Source: MKUN01 sp964481425 (GTDB lineage Bacteria; Bacteroidota; Bacteroidia; Chitinophagales; Chitinophagaceae). From it: a DNA stretch of 64,000 bases. Below the pieces are notes generated by a model. It was not told where the DNA came from, did not search any database, and saw nothing but the letters and a program-made list of their open reading frames with translations. Below, one piece after another: positions 51,581 to 60,098 of this stretch. Positions within the stretch are counted from its first letter, which is position 1. Each line of letters begins with the position of its first letter. Made by a program: the position numbers and the translations under genes. Location: assembly GCA_964481425.1 (NCBI GenBank), contig CAYZTM010000010.1:46517-110516 (forward strand). The letters run 5' to 3'.

Positions 51581-51597
51581 CCTCTCCAAAGGAGAGG
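51581..51597. repeat. Short palindromic repeat CCTCTCC/GGAGAGG
   Basis: CCTCTCC, AAA, GGAGAGG forms a 7-bp hairpin between convergent genes without a T run. It resembles the elements at 42099-42114 and 18945-18958. Confidence 0.55.
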
Positions 51598-51625
51598 AGA
51601 TGTCCCTTCAAATAAATTGCATTTT

Positions 51626-53410
51626 TTAAGCGAAGAAATAGCCTTTCTTTTCCAGCAGTTTTGCAGCTATACGCCTGCGAGCTTCTTTGGTATTATAGCT
51701 TTGCGTTTTGGTAAAGCGTTTGAGGCCCATTAGCATCATTCGCTGTTCGTCACCTTCGGCGAAGGCATTTATTGCGCATTTACCGGAATGGTTGATCCTG
51801 TCGGCCGCATCATTGATATAAGTACGTGCTGCATCTACAGCGAATGAGGCAAACTCGTTGCCATTCTGCTGCATCTTCATGGCCCGCAATAGGGCACTTT
51901 CGGCCTGGAAAGTATCGATAAGCATATCGGCAAGATCCATCAGTATCTCCTGCTCATGCTCTATCTTCATCATAAGCTTTTGTACAGCAGCACCTGCACA
52001 CATGAGGATAGCCTTTTTGAAATTGGCTATGGCCTTAAGCTCTGCCGCAAAGGGTGTATCGTCTTCACCAAAATCGGGTATGCTGGTCAGTTCTTTTTGT
52101 ACTGACATGGCCGGTGTCATCAGGTCTATACGTCCTTTCATGGCGCGTTTCAGGTACATATCCAGCGTCAGCAGTCTGTTGATCTCGTTGGTGCCTTCGA
52201 ATATCCTGTTGATGCGGCTATCGCGGTAGGCCCGTGATACATTGTATTCGTCGGAATAGCCATTGCCGCCAAATATCTGTACGCCTTCATCCACCACATA
52301 ATCGAGCGCTTCGGAACCTATTACTTTGAGCATGGCACATTCTATAGCGTACTCTTCGGCAGCACCCAATAAGGTCTCGCTTTCAGGCTTGCCTTCATCA
52401 AGCAGGCTCTTTTCTTTTTCATCTATCCACTTTGCCACACGATAAAGGGAACTATCTGCTGCAAATGTCCTGATAGCCATTTCAGCCATTTTATGTTGTA
52501 TGGCCCCAAAGGAGGCTATAGGCACCTTGAACTGCTCGCGGGTAGCGGCATATTCCGTTGCTATGGATACGCCGCGCTTGCACCCGCCAATGGTGGCTGC
52601 GCACAATTTGAGCCTGCCAATATTCAGTATATTAAATGCTATGATATGCCCTTTGCCGATCTCGCCAAGCAGGTTCCCGGCAGGTATACTACAGTTTTCG
52701 AAGAATAACTGGCGTGTACTTGAGCCCTTGATACCCATCTTGTGCTCTTCCTCGCCTTTTGAGAGCCCCTGTGTGCCGTTCTCAACAATGAAGGCACTGA
52801 ACTTATCCCCATCTACTTTGGCAAATACGGTGAAGACATCGGCAAAGCCGGCATTAGTGATCCATATCTTTTGCCCATTAAGTATGTAGTTCTTCCCGTC
52901 AGGGCTTAACACAGCAGAAGTTTTTGCCCCGAGGGCATCTGAACCAGAACCGGGCTCGGTTAGCGCGTAGGCGCCTTTCATCTCACCAGAGGCCAGTTTT
53001 GGTATGTATTTCTGTTTTTGTTCTTCTGTGCCGAAGTAAAGTATGGGCAGGGAGCCAATGCCATTATGGGCAGATACAGCAACTGAGAAAGAATGCCCCG
53101 GGCCAAGGTTCTCATTGATAATCGTAGCAGTTACAAAATCTTCACCCAGCCCTCCATATTTCTCAGGGAAGGCAGCGCCGAGGAGACCTAAAGCGCCTGC
53201 TTTATCGAGCAGGGACGGCATAAGGCCGGGTTCCTGCTGGTCGATCTCGAGGAGTTTAGGCCATACTTCTTTTTCGAGGAACTCCCGGCATGTCTCTGCG
53301 ATCATACGTTGTTCATCATTAAAATCTTCGGGAGTGAATGTATCTGCAGGTGTAGATGGCTGGATGAGAAAGCCACCACCTTGTATAGCTGCTACTGCTT
53401 GTGTATCCAT
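51626..53410 (-). CDS. Acyl-CoA dehydrogenase, VLCAD/ACAD9-like
   Basis: A 594-residue flavoprotein, longer than the usual 380-400 because of a C-terminal extension like VLCAD and ACAD9. Core motifs: GAYALTEPGSGSDALGAKTSA, IWITNAGFADVFTVFAKV, GIKGSSTRQLFFENC, QIFGGNGYSDEYNVSRAYRDSRINRIFEGTNEINRL, the last carrying the likely catalytic Glu. It would act on medium- to long-chain acyl-CoA in beta-oxidation. Electron-transfer flavoprotein and thiolase genes are not adjacent. It is divergent from the hydrolase at 53524. Confidence 0.92.
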   Translation of the reverse strand: MDTQAVAAIQGGGFLIQPSTPADTFTPEDFNDEQRMIAETCREFLEKEVWPKLLEIDQQEPGLMPSLLDKAGALGLLGAAFPEKYGGLGEDFVTATIINENLGPGHSFSVAVSAHNGIGSLPILYFGTEEQKQKYIPKLASGEMKGAYALTEPGSGSDALGAKTSAVLSPDGKNYILNGQKIWITNAGFADVFTVFAKVDGDKFSAFIVENGTQGLSKGEEEHKMGIKGSSTRQLFFENCSIPAGNLLGEIGKGHIIAFNILNIGRLKLCAATIGGCKRGVSIATEYAATREQFKVPIASFGAIQHKMAEMAIRTFAADSSLYRVAKWIDEKEKSLLDEGKPESETLLGAAEEYAIECAMLKVIGSEALDYVVDEGVQIFGGNGYSDEYNVSRAYRDSRINRIFEGTNEINRLLTLDMYLKRAMKGRIDLMTPAMSVQKELTSIPDFGEDDTPFAAELKAIANFKKAILMCAGAAVQKLMMKIEHEQEILMDLADMLIDTFQAESALLRAMKMQQNGNEFASFAVDAARTYINDAADRINHSGKCAINAFAEGDEQRMMLMGLKRFTKTQSYNTKEARRRIAAKLLEKKGYFFA

Positions 53411-53494
53411 ATACCGGGCTTTTGCATAAAGCTAAAGAAAAAAACGTCGTGACGATGTTAAAAATAAGCTGATAAAGGTCATGTGCAGATTAAG

Positions 53495-53502
53495 TATTTT
53501 TG
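53495..53502 (+). promoter_or_regulatory. Minus-7 box upstream of hydrolase
   Basis: TATTTTTG fits TAnnTTTG and lies 21 bases before ATG 53524. No convincing upstream TTG. Confidence 0.3.
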
Positions 53503-53523
53503 AACGGAACGAGGAGCTTATAA

Positions 53524-54339
53524 ATGGAAGACAGCCGAACAGGATATGTATCTACCGGGGTGCGGAAACTGCACTATATCCGCGTTGGCAGCGGTCCCAG
53601 GCTGCTTATAGCTTTTCATGGCTATGGCAATGATGCCGGTATCTTTGGCGCTTTCGGAAAGCTTGTGGGCGGGGAATATACCCTGTATAGCATTGACCTG
53701 CCCCACCACGGTAATAGTGACTGGGTGGCTGGAGATGTAATAGAACCCCGCGAACTTGCTGTACTAACTACAGGATTAATGGGCGAAATGAAGGTGGATA
53801 AATGCTCCCTGTTGGGCTACAGCCTGGGTGGCAGGGTATGCCTGAGTATAATAGAGCAACTGGCTGAGCACGTAGACAGGGTAGTGCTGATAGCACCCGA
53901 TGGGCTGGTGTTTAACCCGCTGTATTATTTTGTAACCAAAAACTTCGCTGGTAAACGCTTGTTCCGTCATTTTTTGAATAGCCCTGAAAGGTATATGCGA
54001 TACATTGAATGGCTGAAGGACAAAAGATATGTAAATGCCTCCCAGTATAATTTTGCGATGCACTACCTGGATACCCCGGAAAGGCGGGATTTTCTCCTTA
54101 AGGTATGGCCGGATATGAGCAGGATAATACCCAATAGCAGGAAACTAAGGGCGGCTATTGCCAGGCATCATATTCCCATTCATATCTTCATGGGTGCTTA
54201 TGACCGGGTGATACCGGTAAAACATGCAGAACGCTTTAAAAGTGGTCTTGAAAGTGTGCAGCTACATATTACGGAGAAAGGACACAAAGTAATGGATGTG
54301 GACACGATGCCACAAATGGCTGAATGTTTATTAGCTTAA
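53524..54339 (+). CDS. Alpha/beta hydrolase
   Basis: A 271-residue alpha/beta hydrolase. The oxyanion segment is IAFHGYGNDAG, the nucleophile Ser100 lies in LLGYSLGGRV, and GAYDRVIPV and EKGHKVMD supply the acid and His. The C-terminal cap region is Tyr/Arg-rich (NSPERYMRYIEWLKDKRYV). It has no signal peptide. The glycosyltransferase gene follows after 8 bases, or overlaps if the upstream ATG is used, so the two are probably co-expressed. Its substrate could be an acyl or lipid intermediate; that is a guess. Confidence 0.88.
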   Translation: MEDSRTGYVSTGVRKLHYIRVGSGPRLLIAFHGYGNDAGIFGAFGKLVGGEYTLYSIDLPHHGNSDWVAGDVIEPRELAVLTTGLMGEMKVDKCSLLGYSLGGRVCLSIIEQLAEHVDRVVLIAPDGLVFNPLYYFVTKNFAGKRLFRHFLNSPERYMRYIEWLKDKRYVNASQYNFAMHYLDTPERRDFLLKVWPDMSRIIPNSRKLRAAIARHHIPIHIFMGAYDRVIPVKHAERFKSGLESVQLHITEKGHKVMDVDTMPQMAECLLA

Positions 54340-54347
54340 CGACCTGT

Positions 54348-55487
54348 ATGCTGACGATATTCATCGTATGTTTTGTGCTGACAATGGCCTATGTGGCGTT
54401 GATGCTGTTGTATCACTACGGGTGGCAGCAGCAGGCATTTTTCAGTGTTAAAGACTTTCATCCGGCGACAACAATAAGTGTTATTATACCTGCCAGGAAT
54501 GAAGAAGGGAATATTGGCCCCTGTATTGAATCGATATTGGCACAGGATTATCCACAAGAACTTTTTGAGCTAATAGTTGTCAACGATCATTCGGAAGATG
54601 ATACGGAAGCCATTGTTCATTCCTTCAAAGACCCGCAGATACAATGTATCAATCTTGCGGACCATATAAAGGGTGGAGAAAGGGTAAACGCCTACAAAAA
54701 AAGAGCATTGTCTGCCGGCATAACTGCAAGTAAAGGTGACATTATCGTCACTACTGATGCCGATTGTATCGCTAAACCCGGATGGCTAAGACTTATTGCG
54801 AGCCGTTATGAACAAACAGGTGCTGTGATGATAATAGCACCCGTGGACCTGGATAATGATAATTCTGTTCTGCAATTGTTCCAGTCCATTGATTTTATGA
54901 GTATGCAGGGCATTGCCACGGCTGCCCTGAGACTGGGATTGGGCAATATGGCCAATGGCGCCAATCTTACCTTTAGCAGGGCTGCATTTGATGAGGTGAA
55001 GGGTTATGAAGGTATCGAGCATCTTGCGTCGGGAGATGACTATTTGTTGATGGTGAAAATGCAATATGCCTATCCAAATAAAATAGTGTACCTGAAGAGC
55101 GAAGGAGCTATCATCTCAACAGAAGCACAATTAACATGGAAGGCATTTTTTCAGCAGCGGATCCGCTGGGCATCCAAATCGGGCAAGTACGAAGACAGTA
55201 AGCTGACCTATATATTGATACTTGTTTACCTGTTCAATTTATCATTTTTGCCAATGCTGGTGGCGGGGGTGTTCAATAACTTATTCTTCGGAATCGCGGG
55301 CCTTATGTTGCTTTGTAAAATTATATCTGAGTTAATTTTCCTTGTTCCCGTGAGCAGATTCTTTCATAAACAGCGACAATTGTTGTACTTTCCCTTACTG
55401 CAACCGCTGCACATAGCCTATATCATCATAGCGGGTTTTCTCGGTTTTGTCGGTGTGTATGAATGGAAGGGAAGAAATGTAAAATGA
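54348..55487 (+). CDS. Membrane glycosyltransferase, GT2 family
   Basis: A 379-residue processive-type GT2 enzyme. An N-terminal membrane helix (residues 3-24) precedes the GT-A domain: TTISVIIPARNEEGNI, the DxD-like VTTDADCIAKPGW, ASGDDYLLM and the QQRIRW motif. Three to four C-terminal helices follow (YILILVYLFNLSFLPML, LFFGIAGLMLLCKI, HIAYIIIAGFLGFVGVY). Such enzymes build glycolipids, polysaccharides or carotenoid glycosides. ATG 54324 overlaps the hydrolase by 16 bases and cannot be excluded. Confidence 0.88.
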   Translation: MLTIFIVCFVLTMAYVALMLLYHYGWQQQAFFSVKDFHPATTISVIIPARNEEGNIGPCIESILAQDYPQELFELIVVNDHSEDDTEAIVHSFKDPQIQCINLADHIKGGERVNAYKKRALSAGITASKGDIIVTTDADCIAKPGWLRLIASRYEQTGAVMIIAPVDLDNDNSVLQLFQSIDFMSMQGIATAALRLGLGNMANGANLTFSRAAFDEVKGYEGIEHLASGDDYLLMVKMQYAYPNKIVYLKSEGAIISTEAQLTWKAFFQQRIRWASKSGKYEDSKLTYILILVYLFNLSFLPMLVAGVFNNLFFGIAGLMLLCKIISELIFLVPVSRFFHKQRQLLYFPLLQPLHIAYIIIAGFLGFVGVYEWKGRNVK

Positions 55488-55521
55488 ACAAGCCTTACAC
55501 TTATTTGTTTTAATAGTTGCC

Positions 55522-55902
55522 ATGGGCAAAGTTATATTCATTTCTATACTGCTGCTTATCGTATCTGTTATCGGGTACGTTTATTGGAATTACTATAATC
55601 CATACAGCGAGGGTTTCCGGCAGGGTACCTTACAAAAAATAGAGCGCCGTGGTAATTTATTCAAGACATATGAAGGTGAGTTACAACAGGCAGGGAACGG
55701 TGCTTTATATCACTTTAGTGTAGACGATGATGCAGTGGCCGACAGCTTGCAACACTGCCTGTTTAAGACGGTAAGGCTACACTATGTTCAGTACAGGCGC
55801 AACCTGCCGTGGAGAGGCGATAACTATGAAATGTTCAACAAGAGCAGGAGCCAGGATGTGGTAGACCAGGTAAGCCTCGTAAGTGACCGATCAGGCCAGT
55901 AA
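55522..55902 (+). CDS. Small membrane-anchored protein
   Basis: A 126-residue protein. One hydrophobic segment (residues 4-22) is followed by a conserved-looking NPYSEGFRQGTLQKIERRGNLFKTYEGELQQAG, which I recognise from small Bacteroidota proteins (often misnamed 6-phosphogluconate dehydrogenase), and FSVDDDAVADSLQ, VRLHYVQYRRNLPWRGD. It is probably periplasmic and anchored at the N-terminus. Function is unknown. It follows the glycosyltransferase by 34 bases and its C-terminal coding overlaps the convergent methylase gene by 12 bases. Confidence 0.75.
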   Translation: MGKVIFISILLLIVSVIGYVYWNYYNPYSEGFRQGTLQKIERRGNLFKTYEGELQQAGNGALYHFSVDDDAVADSLQHCLFKTVRLHYVQYRRNLPWRGDNYEMFNKSRSQDVVDQVSLVSDRSGQ

Positions 55903-56592
55903 AAGAAATACGGCGGGTAATTTTTCCAGCACTGGTTTGTTCTTTTTCCAGTTTGCTACAGTGTCGGTCTTTATAAAAACATTAGCTGCAGTGATATTTT
56001 GTGCGATACAAATGCGGGTGCCGGGACTGCAATTCTTCAGGAGGTCGTCCAATATAGCATTGTTCCGGTAGGGAGTTTCTATGAATAGTTGTGTCTGCTG
56101 CTCTTTTTGAGATACCTGTTCGAGTGCTTTGATCTTTTTACTGCGTGCGGGTTCTTTTACCGGTAGGTAGCCATTGAAGCAAAAGCTTTGCCCGTTCAAG
56201 CCGGAGGCCATAAGAGCTAATATCAGCGAATTGGGCCCGGTAAGAGGGACAACGGTCACATTCATGTTTTGTGCCACTGCTGCCAGTTTAGCACCGGGGT
56301 CTGCAATGCCCGGGCAACCTGCTTCGCTCATCACACCCACATCGTAACCTTCCTTCAGCCATGTTTTAAGGGTTGCAATATCAGGCCCGTTGTGTTTGTC
56401 TATTTCGGAGAAGCTGATATTGTCAATTATGATGTTTGGATGGAGGGCTTTCAGGAATCTCCTTGCAGTACGCAGGTTCTCAACGAAATAGTGACGGAGG
56501 TCAAGCGTATGCTGTGCGATTTCCGATGACAACGTGTGCAGGCTATCATCTGCGATAGGTATGGGTATCATCAATAAACGTCCCTGTGCCAT
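55891..56592 (-). CDS. RsmI-like tetrapyrrole methylase family protein
   Basis: A 233-residue SAM methyltransferase of the RsmI/tetrapyrrole methylase fold. It shows GRLLMIPIPIADDSLHTLS, VMSEAGCPGIADPGAKLAAVAQ, VVPLTGPNSLILALMASGLNGQSFCFNGYLP and TQLFIETPYRNNAILDDLL. RsmI 2'-O-methylates C1402 of 16S rRNA; this shorter Bacteroidota version lacks the first GTPNIGNLxD-like block and may have another target. It converges with the 126-residue gene, overlapping by 12 bases, and is divergent from mpg. Confidence 0.82.
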   Translation of the reverse strand: MAQGRLLMIPIPIADDSLHTLSSEIAQHTLDLRHYFVENLRTARRFLKALHPNIIIDNISFSEIDKHNGPDIATLKTWLKEGYDVGVMSEAGCPGIADPGAKLAAVAQNMNVTVVPLTGPNSLILALMASGLNGQSFCFNGYLPVKEPARSKKIKALEQVSQKEQQTQLFIETPYRNNAILDDLLKNCSPGTRICIAQNITAANVFIKTDTVANWKKNKPVLEKLPAVFLLLA

Positions 56593-56649
56593 ATGGGTTT
56601 AAAAATACTCTTTGTTTCTGAAACCTGCGTGCCGGCTTATCTTAGCAGT

Positions 56650-57255
56650 ATGAAATTACCGGTATCGTTCTATACGCGTAAGGATGTAGTGCGTATTGCC
56701 AGGGAGTTGTTAGGGAAAGTCCTTATTACTGAATTTGAAGGACAGCATACGGCAGGTATGATCGTGGAAACAGAAGCTTATGCAGGCGCTACGGATAAAG
56801 CATCGCATGCTTTTGGTAACAGGCGAACCAAACGTACGGAGATCATGTACCGGGAAGGGGGGACGGCCTATGTGTACCTTATATATGGTATCCATCATCT
56901 CTTCAATGTGGTAACGCATATGGCAGAGGTGCCTCATGCAGTACTCATAAGAGCTGTAGAACCTATAGAAGGTATAGACATCATGCTGGAACGTAGAGGA
57001 ATGGAACAGCTTAAACCTAACATTACCGCCGGGCCGGGAGCTATGAGTGTGGCATTAGGCATACATACCCGGCATACGGGATATACGTTGCAAGGGCCGG
57101 AGCTATTCATAGAAGACAGGGGAATCAAGGTGCCCGACAAAAATATAGTTAGCACTACAAGGGTGGGAGTAGCCTATGCGGCAGAAGATGCTTTGCGGCC
57201 ATACCGGTTCTATATAAAAGACAATAGGTATGTCAGTAAGGCGAAAGGCCTATAA
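56650..57255 (+). CDS. mpg: 3-methyladenine DNA glycosylase (AAG family)
   Basis: A 201-residue alkyladenine glycosylase that removes 3-methyladenine and related damage. The catalytic region is IVETEAYAG (Glu42, Tyr44), followed by ASHAFGNRRTKRTEIMYREGG and YVYLIYGIHHLFNVV, the Tyr/His wall of the base pocket. The C-terminus YRFYIKDNRYVSK is normal. The frame is open to 56593, but ATG 56650 begins the conserved MKLPVSFYTRKDVVRIARELLG. It is divergent from the RsmI-like gene. A strong shared terminator follows. Confidence 0.93.
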   Translation: MKLPVSFYTRKDVVRIARELLGKVLITEFEGQHTAGMIVETEAYAGATDKASHAFGNRRTKRTEIMYREGGTAYVYLIYGIHHLFNVVTHMAEVPHAVLIRAVEPIEGIDIMLERRGMEQLKPNITAGPGAMSVALGIHTRHTGYTLQGPELFIEDRGIKVPDKNIVSTTRVGVAYAAEDALRPYRFYIKDNRYVSKAKGL

Positions 57256-57293
57256 AATTAAAAGCCCCGCAATTTGCGGGGCTTTTAATTTTA
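57253..57293. terminator. Strong bidirectional terminator
   Basis: Arms of 20 bases (57253-57272 and 57274-57293) are perfect complements with core AAAGCCCCGC/GCGGGGCTTT and A/T flanks that supply a T run in each direction. It serves mpg and the convergent PorP gene. Confidence 0.92.
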
Positions 57294-57306
57294 TGTCAAG
57301 TCCGTA

Positions 57307-58341
57307 TTAGAATTTAGGACAAGAGAAGTTGTAGTGAGGACCAGGCTCGCGGCGGTTGATGCAACCGTTGAAGATAAGAGATACTTCATAAGCACCGTTA
57401 CCTTTTGTAGCCGGAGTGAAAGAAGAAACGTTCACGTCGTAGCTAAGACCAAGCTGCATTTTAGACCATTCGAAACCAATGTAAGGAGAAATGGCGTCAC
57501 CAGCACGATACCAGCCACCGAGGTAGAATATTGTGTTCCTGTGGAACTCTTCGTCATGGCCGGGATTAAGTATGAAGCCTATAGCAGCACCACCTAATAC
57601 TTCGGTAGCAGCAGCCTGGCGCTGGTACAAACCACTTGCATATAAAACTACATATTCATTCAGGTCGAACGAACCGCCCAAATAACCGGTGTAGCGAGAG
57701 TGTATCTTGTGTGTACCGCTCAGGAAGGTCTCAACCGGCTGAGTGAGGTGGTAATAAGAGAAACCGGCATATGCTGTACCGTGCTCGTTGATACGGCCTG
57801 AATACATGATACCTGCGTTGAAATCAGGATAGCTGAGATCGGCATTGCCAAAAGTTTCAGATGTGTTATACGGAGTAGTACCAGTGGCTGCATCGAACTG
57901 ATCTTCGAATTTCAGCTTCTGGAAATCTATGCTTTTCTGAACGAGGAAACCCTGAACACCCAAAGAGATGGTGTTTTGTTTCTCAGCACCGAAAGATTTA
58001 TGATAAGCCACTGAAAGGCCTATTGTAGTGTTTTGCAGACCACCTGAGCCGGATTTGTCATACAAGCCCATCAAGCCAATGCCCAATGCATCGCCATTCA
58101 ACTTACCTTTCAGCGTAGCCATATCATAGGATATAGTGCCTGTAATGTACGGATTGCTCGATACAGAAGCCCACTGCGAACGATAGTTAGCTGCGAGACG
58201 CAGGTCGCACTTGGTAAGGCCGGTGAGCGCTGGGTTTAGTGTAAGCGGCGAAGAAAAGTATTGGGTAAAGTGCGGGTCTTGTGCCATCGCGGTACCCGAT
58301 ACTATTAATGCTGCGCCTACTCCGAGTATTATTTTCTTCAT
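57307..58341 (-). CDS. PorP/SprF family type IX secretion membrane protein
   Basis: A 344-residue outer-membrane beta-barrel of the PorP/SprF family. The signal is MKKIILGVGAALIVSGTAMAQ. Family marks are QDPHFTQYFSSPLTLNPALTGL, then LRLAANYRSQW, repeated amphipathic strands and a C-terminal YEVSLIFNGCIN. PorP is needed for T9SS or anchors specific T9SS cargo; extra SprF copies often sit beside a large adhesin, but none is present within this window. The T9SS proteins elsewhere in the window could use the same system. It is the only secretion component here. Confidence 0.92.
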   Translation of the reverse strand: MKKIILGVGAALIVSGTAMAQDPHFTQYFSSPLTLNPALTGLTKCDLRLAANYRSQWASVSSNPYITGTISYDMATLKGKLNGDALGIGLMGLYDKSGSGGLQNTTIGLSVAYHKSFGAEKQNTISLGVQGFLVQKSIDFQKLKFEDQFDAATGTTPYNTSETFGNADLSYPDFNAGIMYSGRINEHGTAYAGFSYYHLTQPVETFLSGTHKIHSRYTGYLGGSFDLNEYVVLYASGLYQRQAAATEVLGGAAIGFILNPGHDEEFHRNTIFYLGGWYRAGDAISPYIGFEWSKMQLGLSYDVNVSSFTPATKGNGAYEVSLIFNGCINRREPGPHYNFSCPKF

Positions 58342-58441
58342 CTGGGAAAATTTTATGACGTCGTTAATGTAAGTAATTAGAAAGCAAGATAAGTCAAATT
58401 ATCGTATAATACAAGACATGCTAAAATAATATTTTGGTTGG

Positions 58442-59092
58442 CTATCCCTGCCTTTTACTGCCATAGGCCAGGTCGCCGGCATCGCCGAGCCCGGGAACTA
58501 TATAGCCCCTGGCTGTTAACTCGTCATCTATAGCGCCTGTCCATATATGAGCCTGCGGGAATTTGCGCTGTACATACTCCAATCCTACCGTGCAGGAGAT
58601 GGCTGTCACCACATGTATCTGGGAGGGAGTATGTTCGCTGGTCAGTGTTTCAAGGGCCAGTACCAGCGAGGAGCCTGTAGCCAGCATGGGGTCGGCGATG
58701 ATCAAGGGCCTGCCATTCAGGTCGGGGGAGGTAACATAGTGCTGTTCGATCTCGAAACTGCCATCGCGGTGGTGCTTGCGGTATGCGGCTATGAATGCAT
58801 TGTCGGCCCGGTCGAAGAAATTGAGCAGGCCCTGGTGCAAGGGAATACCTGCCCGGAGGATGGTAGCCAAAACGGGCTGGGCCTCCAGTTCGGGGCAATT
58901 AGCCTCTCCCATGGGGGTCTGTACCGGTACTTCTTTATAAGGTAGCAGCTTACTGATCTCGTAGGCGGTGATCTCGCCTATACGTTCCATATTTTTGCGG
59001 AAACGCAGGCGGTCTTCCTGTATGGCTATATCGCGCAATTCGCGTACCCAAATACCCAATAATGAATTGGTGCTGCTGAGATTAGTGATCAT
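58442..59092 (-). CDS. upp: Uracil phosphoribosyltransferase
   Basis: A 216-residue salvage enzyme making UMP from uracil and PRPP. The PRPP loop reads IIADPMLATGSSL, the N-terminal hood ILRAGIPLHQGLLNFFDRAD, and the uracil-binding end YIVPGLGDAGDLAYG. Its PRPP comes from prs earlier in the window. It lies upstream of porP/sprF on the same strand with a 100-base gap, and a promoter for uppS lies in the divergent gap. The start is ATG 59092. Confidence 0.96.
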   Translation of the reverse strand: MITNLSSTNSLLGIWVRELRDIAIQEDRLRFRKNMERIGEITAYEISKLLPYKEVPVQTPMGEANCPELEAQPVLATILRAGIPLHQGLLNFFDRADNAFIAAYRKHHRDGSFEIEQHYVTSPDLNGRPLIIADPMLATGSSLVLALETLTSEHTPSQIHVVTAISCTVGLEYVQRKFPQAHIWTGAIDDELTARGYIVPGLGDAGDLAYGSKRQG

Positions 59093-59291
59093 ACCTGCGA
59101 AGTAATTTTAAAAAGTTGAAAAAAAGAAAGGAATTGGGGTGAATAAATGGTGATATTTATCAATCCCGTGGACAAAAGGGAGTATGATATTGCATAAATG
59201 TATATTTCTTCACATATCGGCCTGATAGCAGTTAAAGTGGCGTTAAACCACAAGGGCACTATTTTATTAGAGCCCCAACCATCTATTTTTG

Positions 59292-59299
59292 TACCTTTG
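59292..59299 (+). promoter_or_regulatory. Minus-7 box of the uppS-bamA operon
   Basis: TACCTTTG is an exact TAnnTTTG match. A start near 59306 leaves about 31 bases before ATG 59337 and excludes the upstream ATG at 59289. The minus-33 region is weak. Confidence 0.5.
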
Positions 59300-59336
59300 C
59301 ACACTCTTTAATAAAACAAGTACCCGGTTAAGCAAT

Positions 59337-60098
59337 ATGAGCGTTTTGCAGTCTCTCGATCGCGAAAAACTTCCCAGGCATGTGGCCATCATTATGGATG
59401 GTAATGGCCGCTGGGCAAAGGAGCGTGGGGAAGATCGTGTATATGGGCACCATGAAGGTGTGATAAGTGTGCGTGAGATTGTAAATGGCTGCGCTGAAGC
59501 GGGAGTCTCTTATCTTACGTTGTATGCCTTCTCGACCGAGAACTGGAACAGGCCCAAGGAAGAAGTGGACGCACTGATGGAGTTGCTGGTAAATACTATA
59601 CGCCGCGAGGTAGAAGACCTGAAAAAGAACAATGTGCGTATGCATGTGATCGGCGACTTTAAAAGCTTACCGGAGATATGCCAGAAGGAACTGAATGAAG
59701 CTATAGAGATGACCGCATCCAATACAGGGCTCAACCTGATACTGGCCCTGAGCTATAGTTCGCGATGGGAGATAACTGAAGCGGCCAGGAAGATAGCAGA
59801 AGATGTAGCAGCAGGAAAATTGAATGCCAAAGATATTAATGACGAACTTTTTCATAGCTACCTGAACACTGCAGCTTTCCCGGACCCGGAACTGATGATA
59901 AGAACAAGTGGGGAACACCGGATCAGTAACTTTTTATTATACCAGCTTGCTTACGCAGAACTCTACTTTACCAATGTGCATTGGCCAGAGTTCAGGAAAG
60001 AAAATTTATATGAAGCCCTGTTGAATTACCAGACGCGTGAGCGACGTTTCGGTAAGACCAGTGAACAAATCCAAAAGAATACCGCCCAGCATGTATAA
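59337..60098 (+). CDS. uppS: Isoprenyl transferase (undecaprenyl diphosphate synthase)
   Basis: A 253-residue cis-prenyltransferase making the C55 carrier for peptidoglycan and polysaccharides. The catalytic Asp21 is in HVAIIMDGNGRWAKERG; TLYAFSTENWNRPKEEVDALM and the C-terminal ELMIRTSGEHRISNFLLYQLAYAELYFTNVHWPEF are textbook. The start is ATG 59337, set by the promoter at 59292-59299. It overlaps the bamA start by 8 bases, giving translational coupling. The pairing of uppS with bamA links cell-wall lipid and outer-membrane assembly. Confidence 0.97.
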   Translation: MSVLQSLDREKLPRHVAIIMDGNGRWAKERGEDRVYGHHEGVISVREIVNGCAEAGVSYLTLYAFSTENWNRPKEEVDALMELLVNTIRREVEDLKKNNVRMHVIGDFKSLPEICQKELNEAIEMTASNTGLNLILALSYSSRWEITEAARKIAEDVAAGKLNAKDINDELFHSYLNTAAFPDPELMIRTSGEHRISNFLLYQLAYAELYFTNVHWPEFRKENLYEALLNYQTRERRFGKTSEQIQKNTAQHV

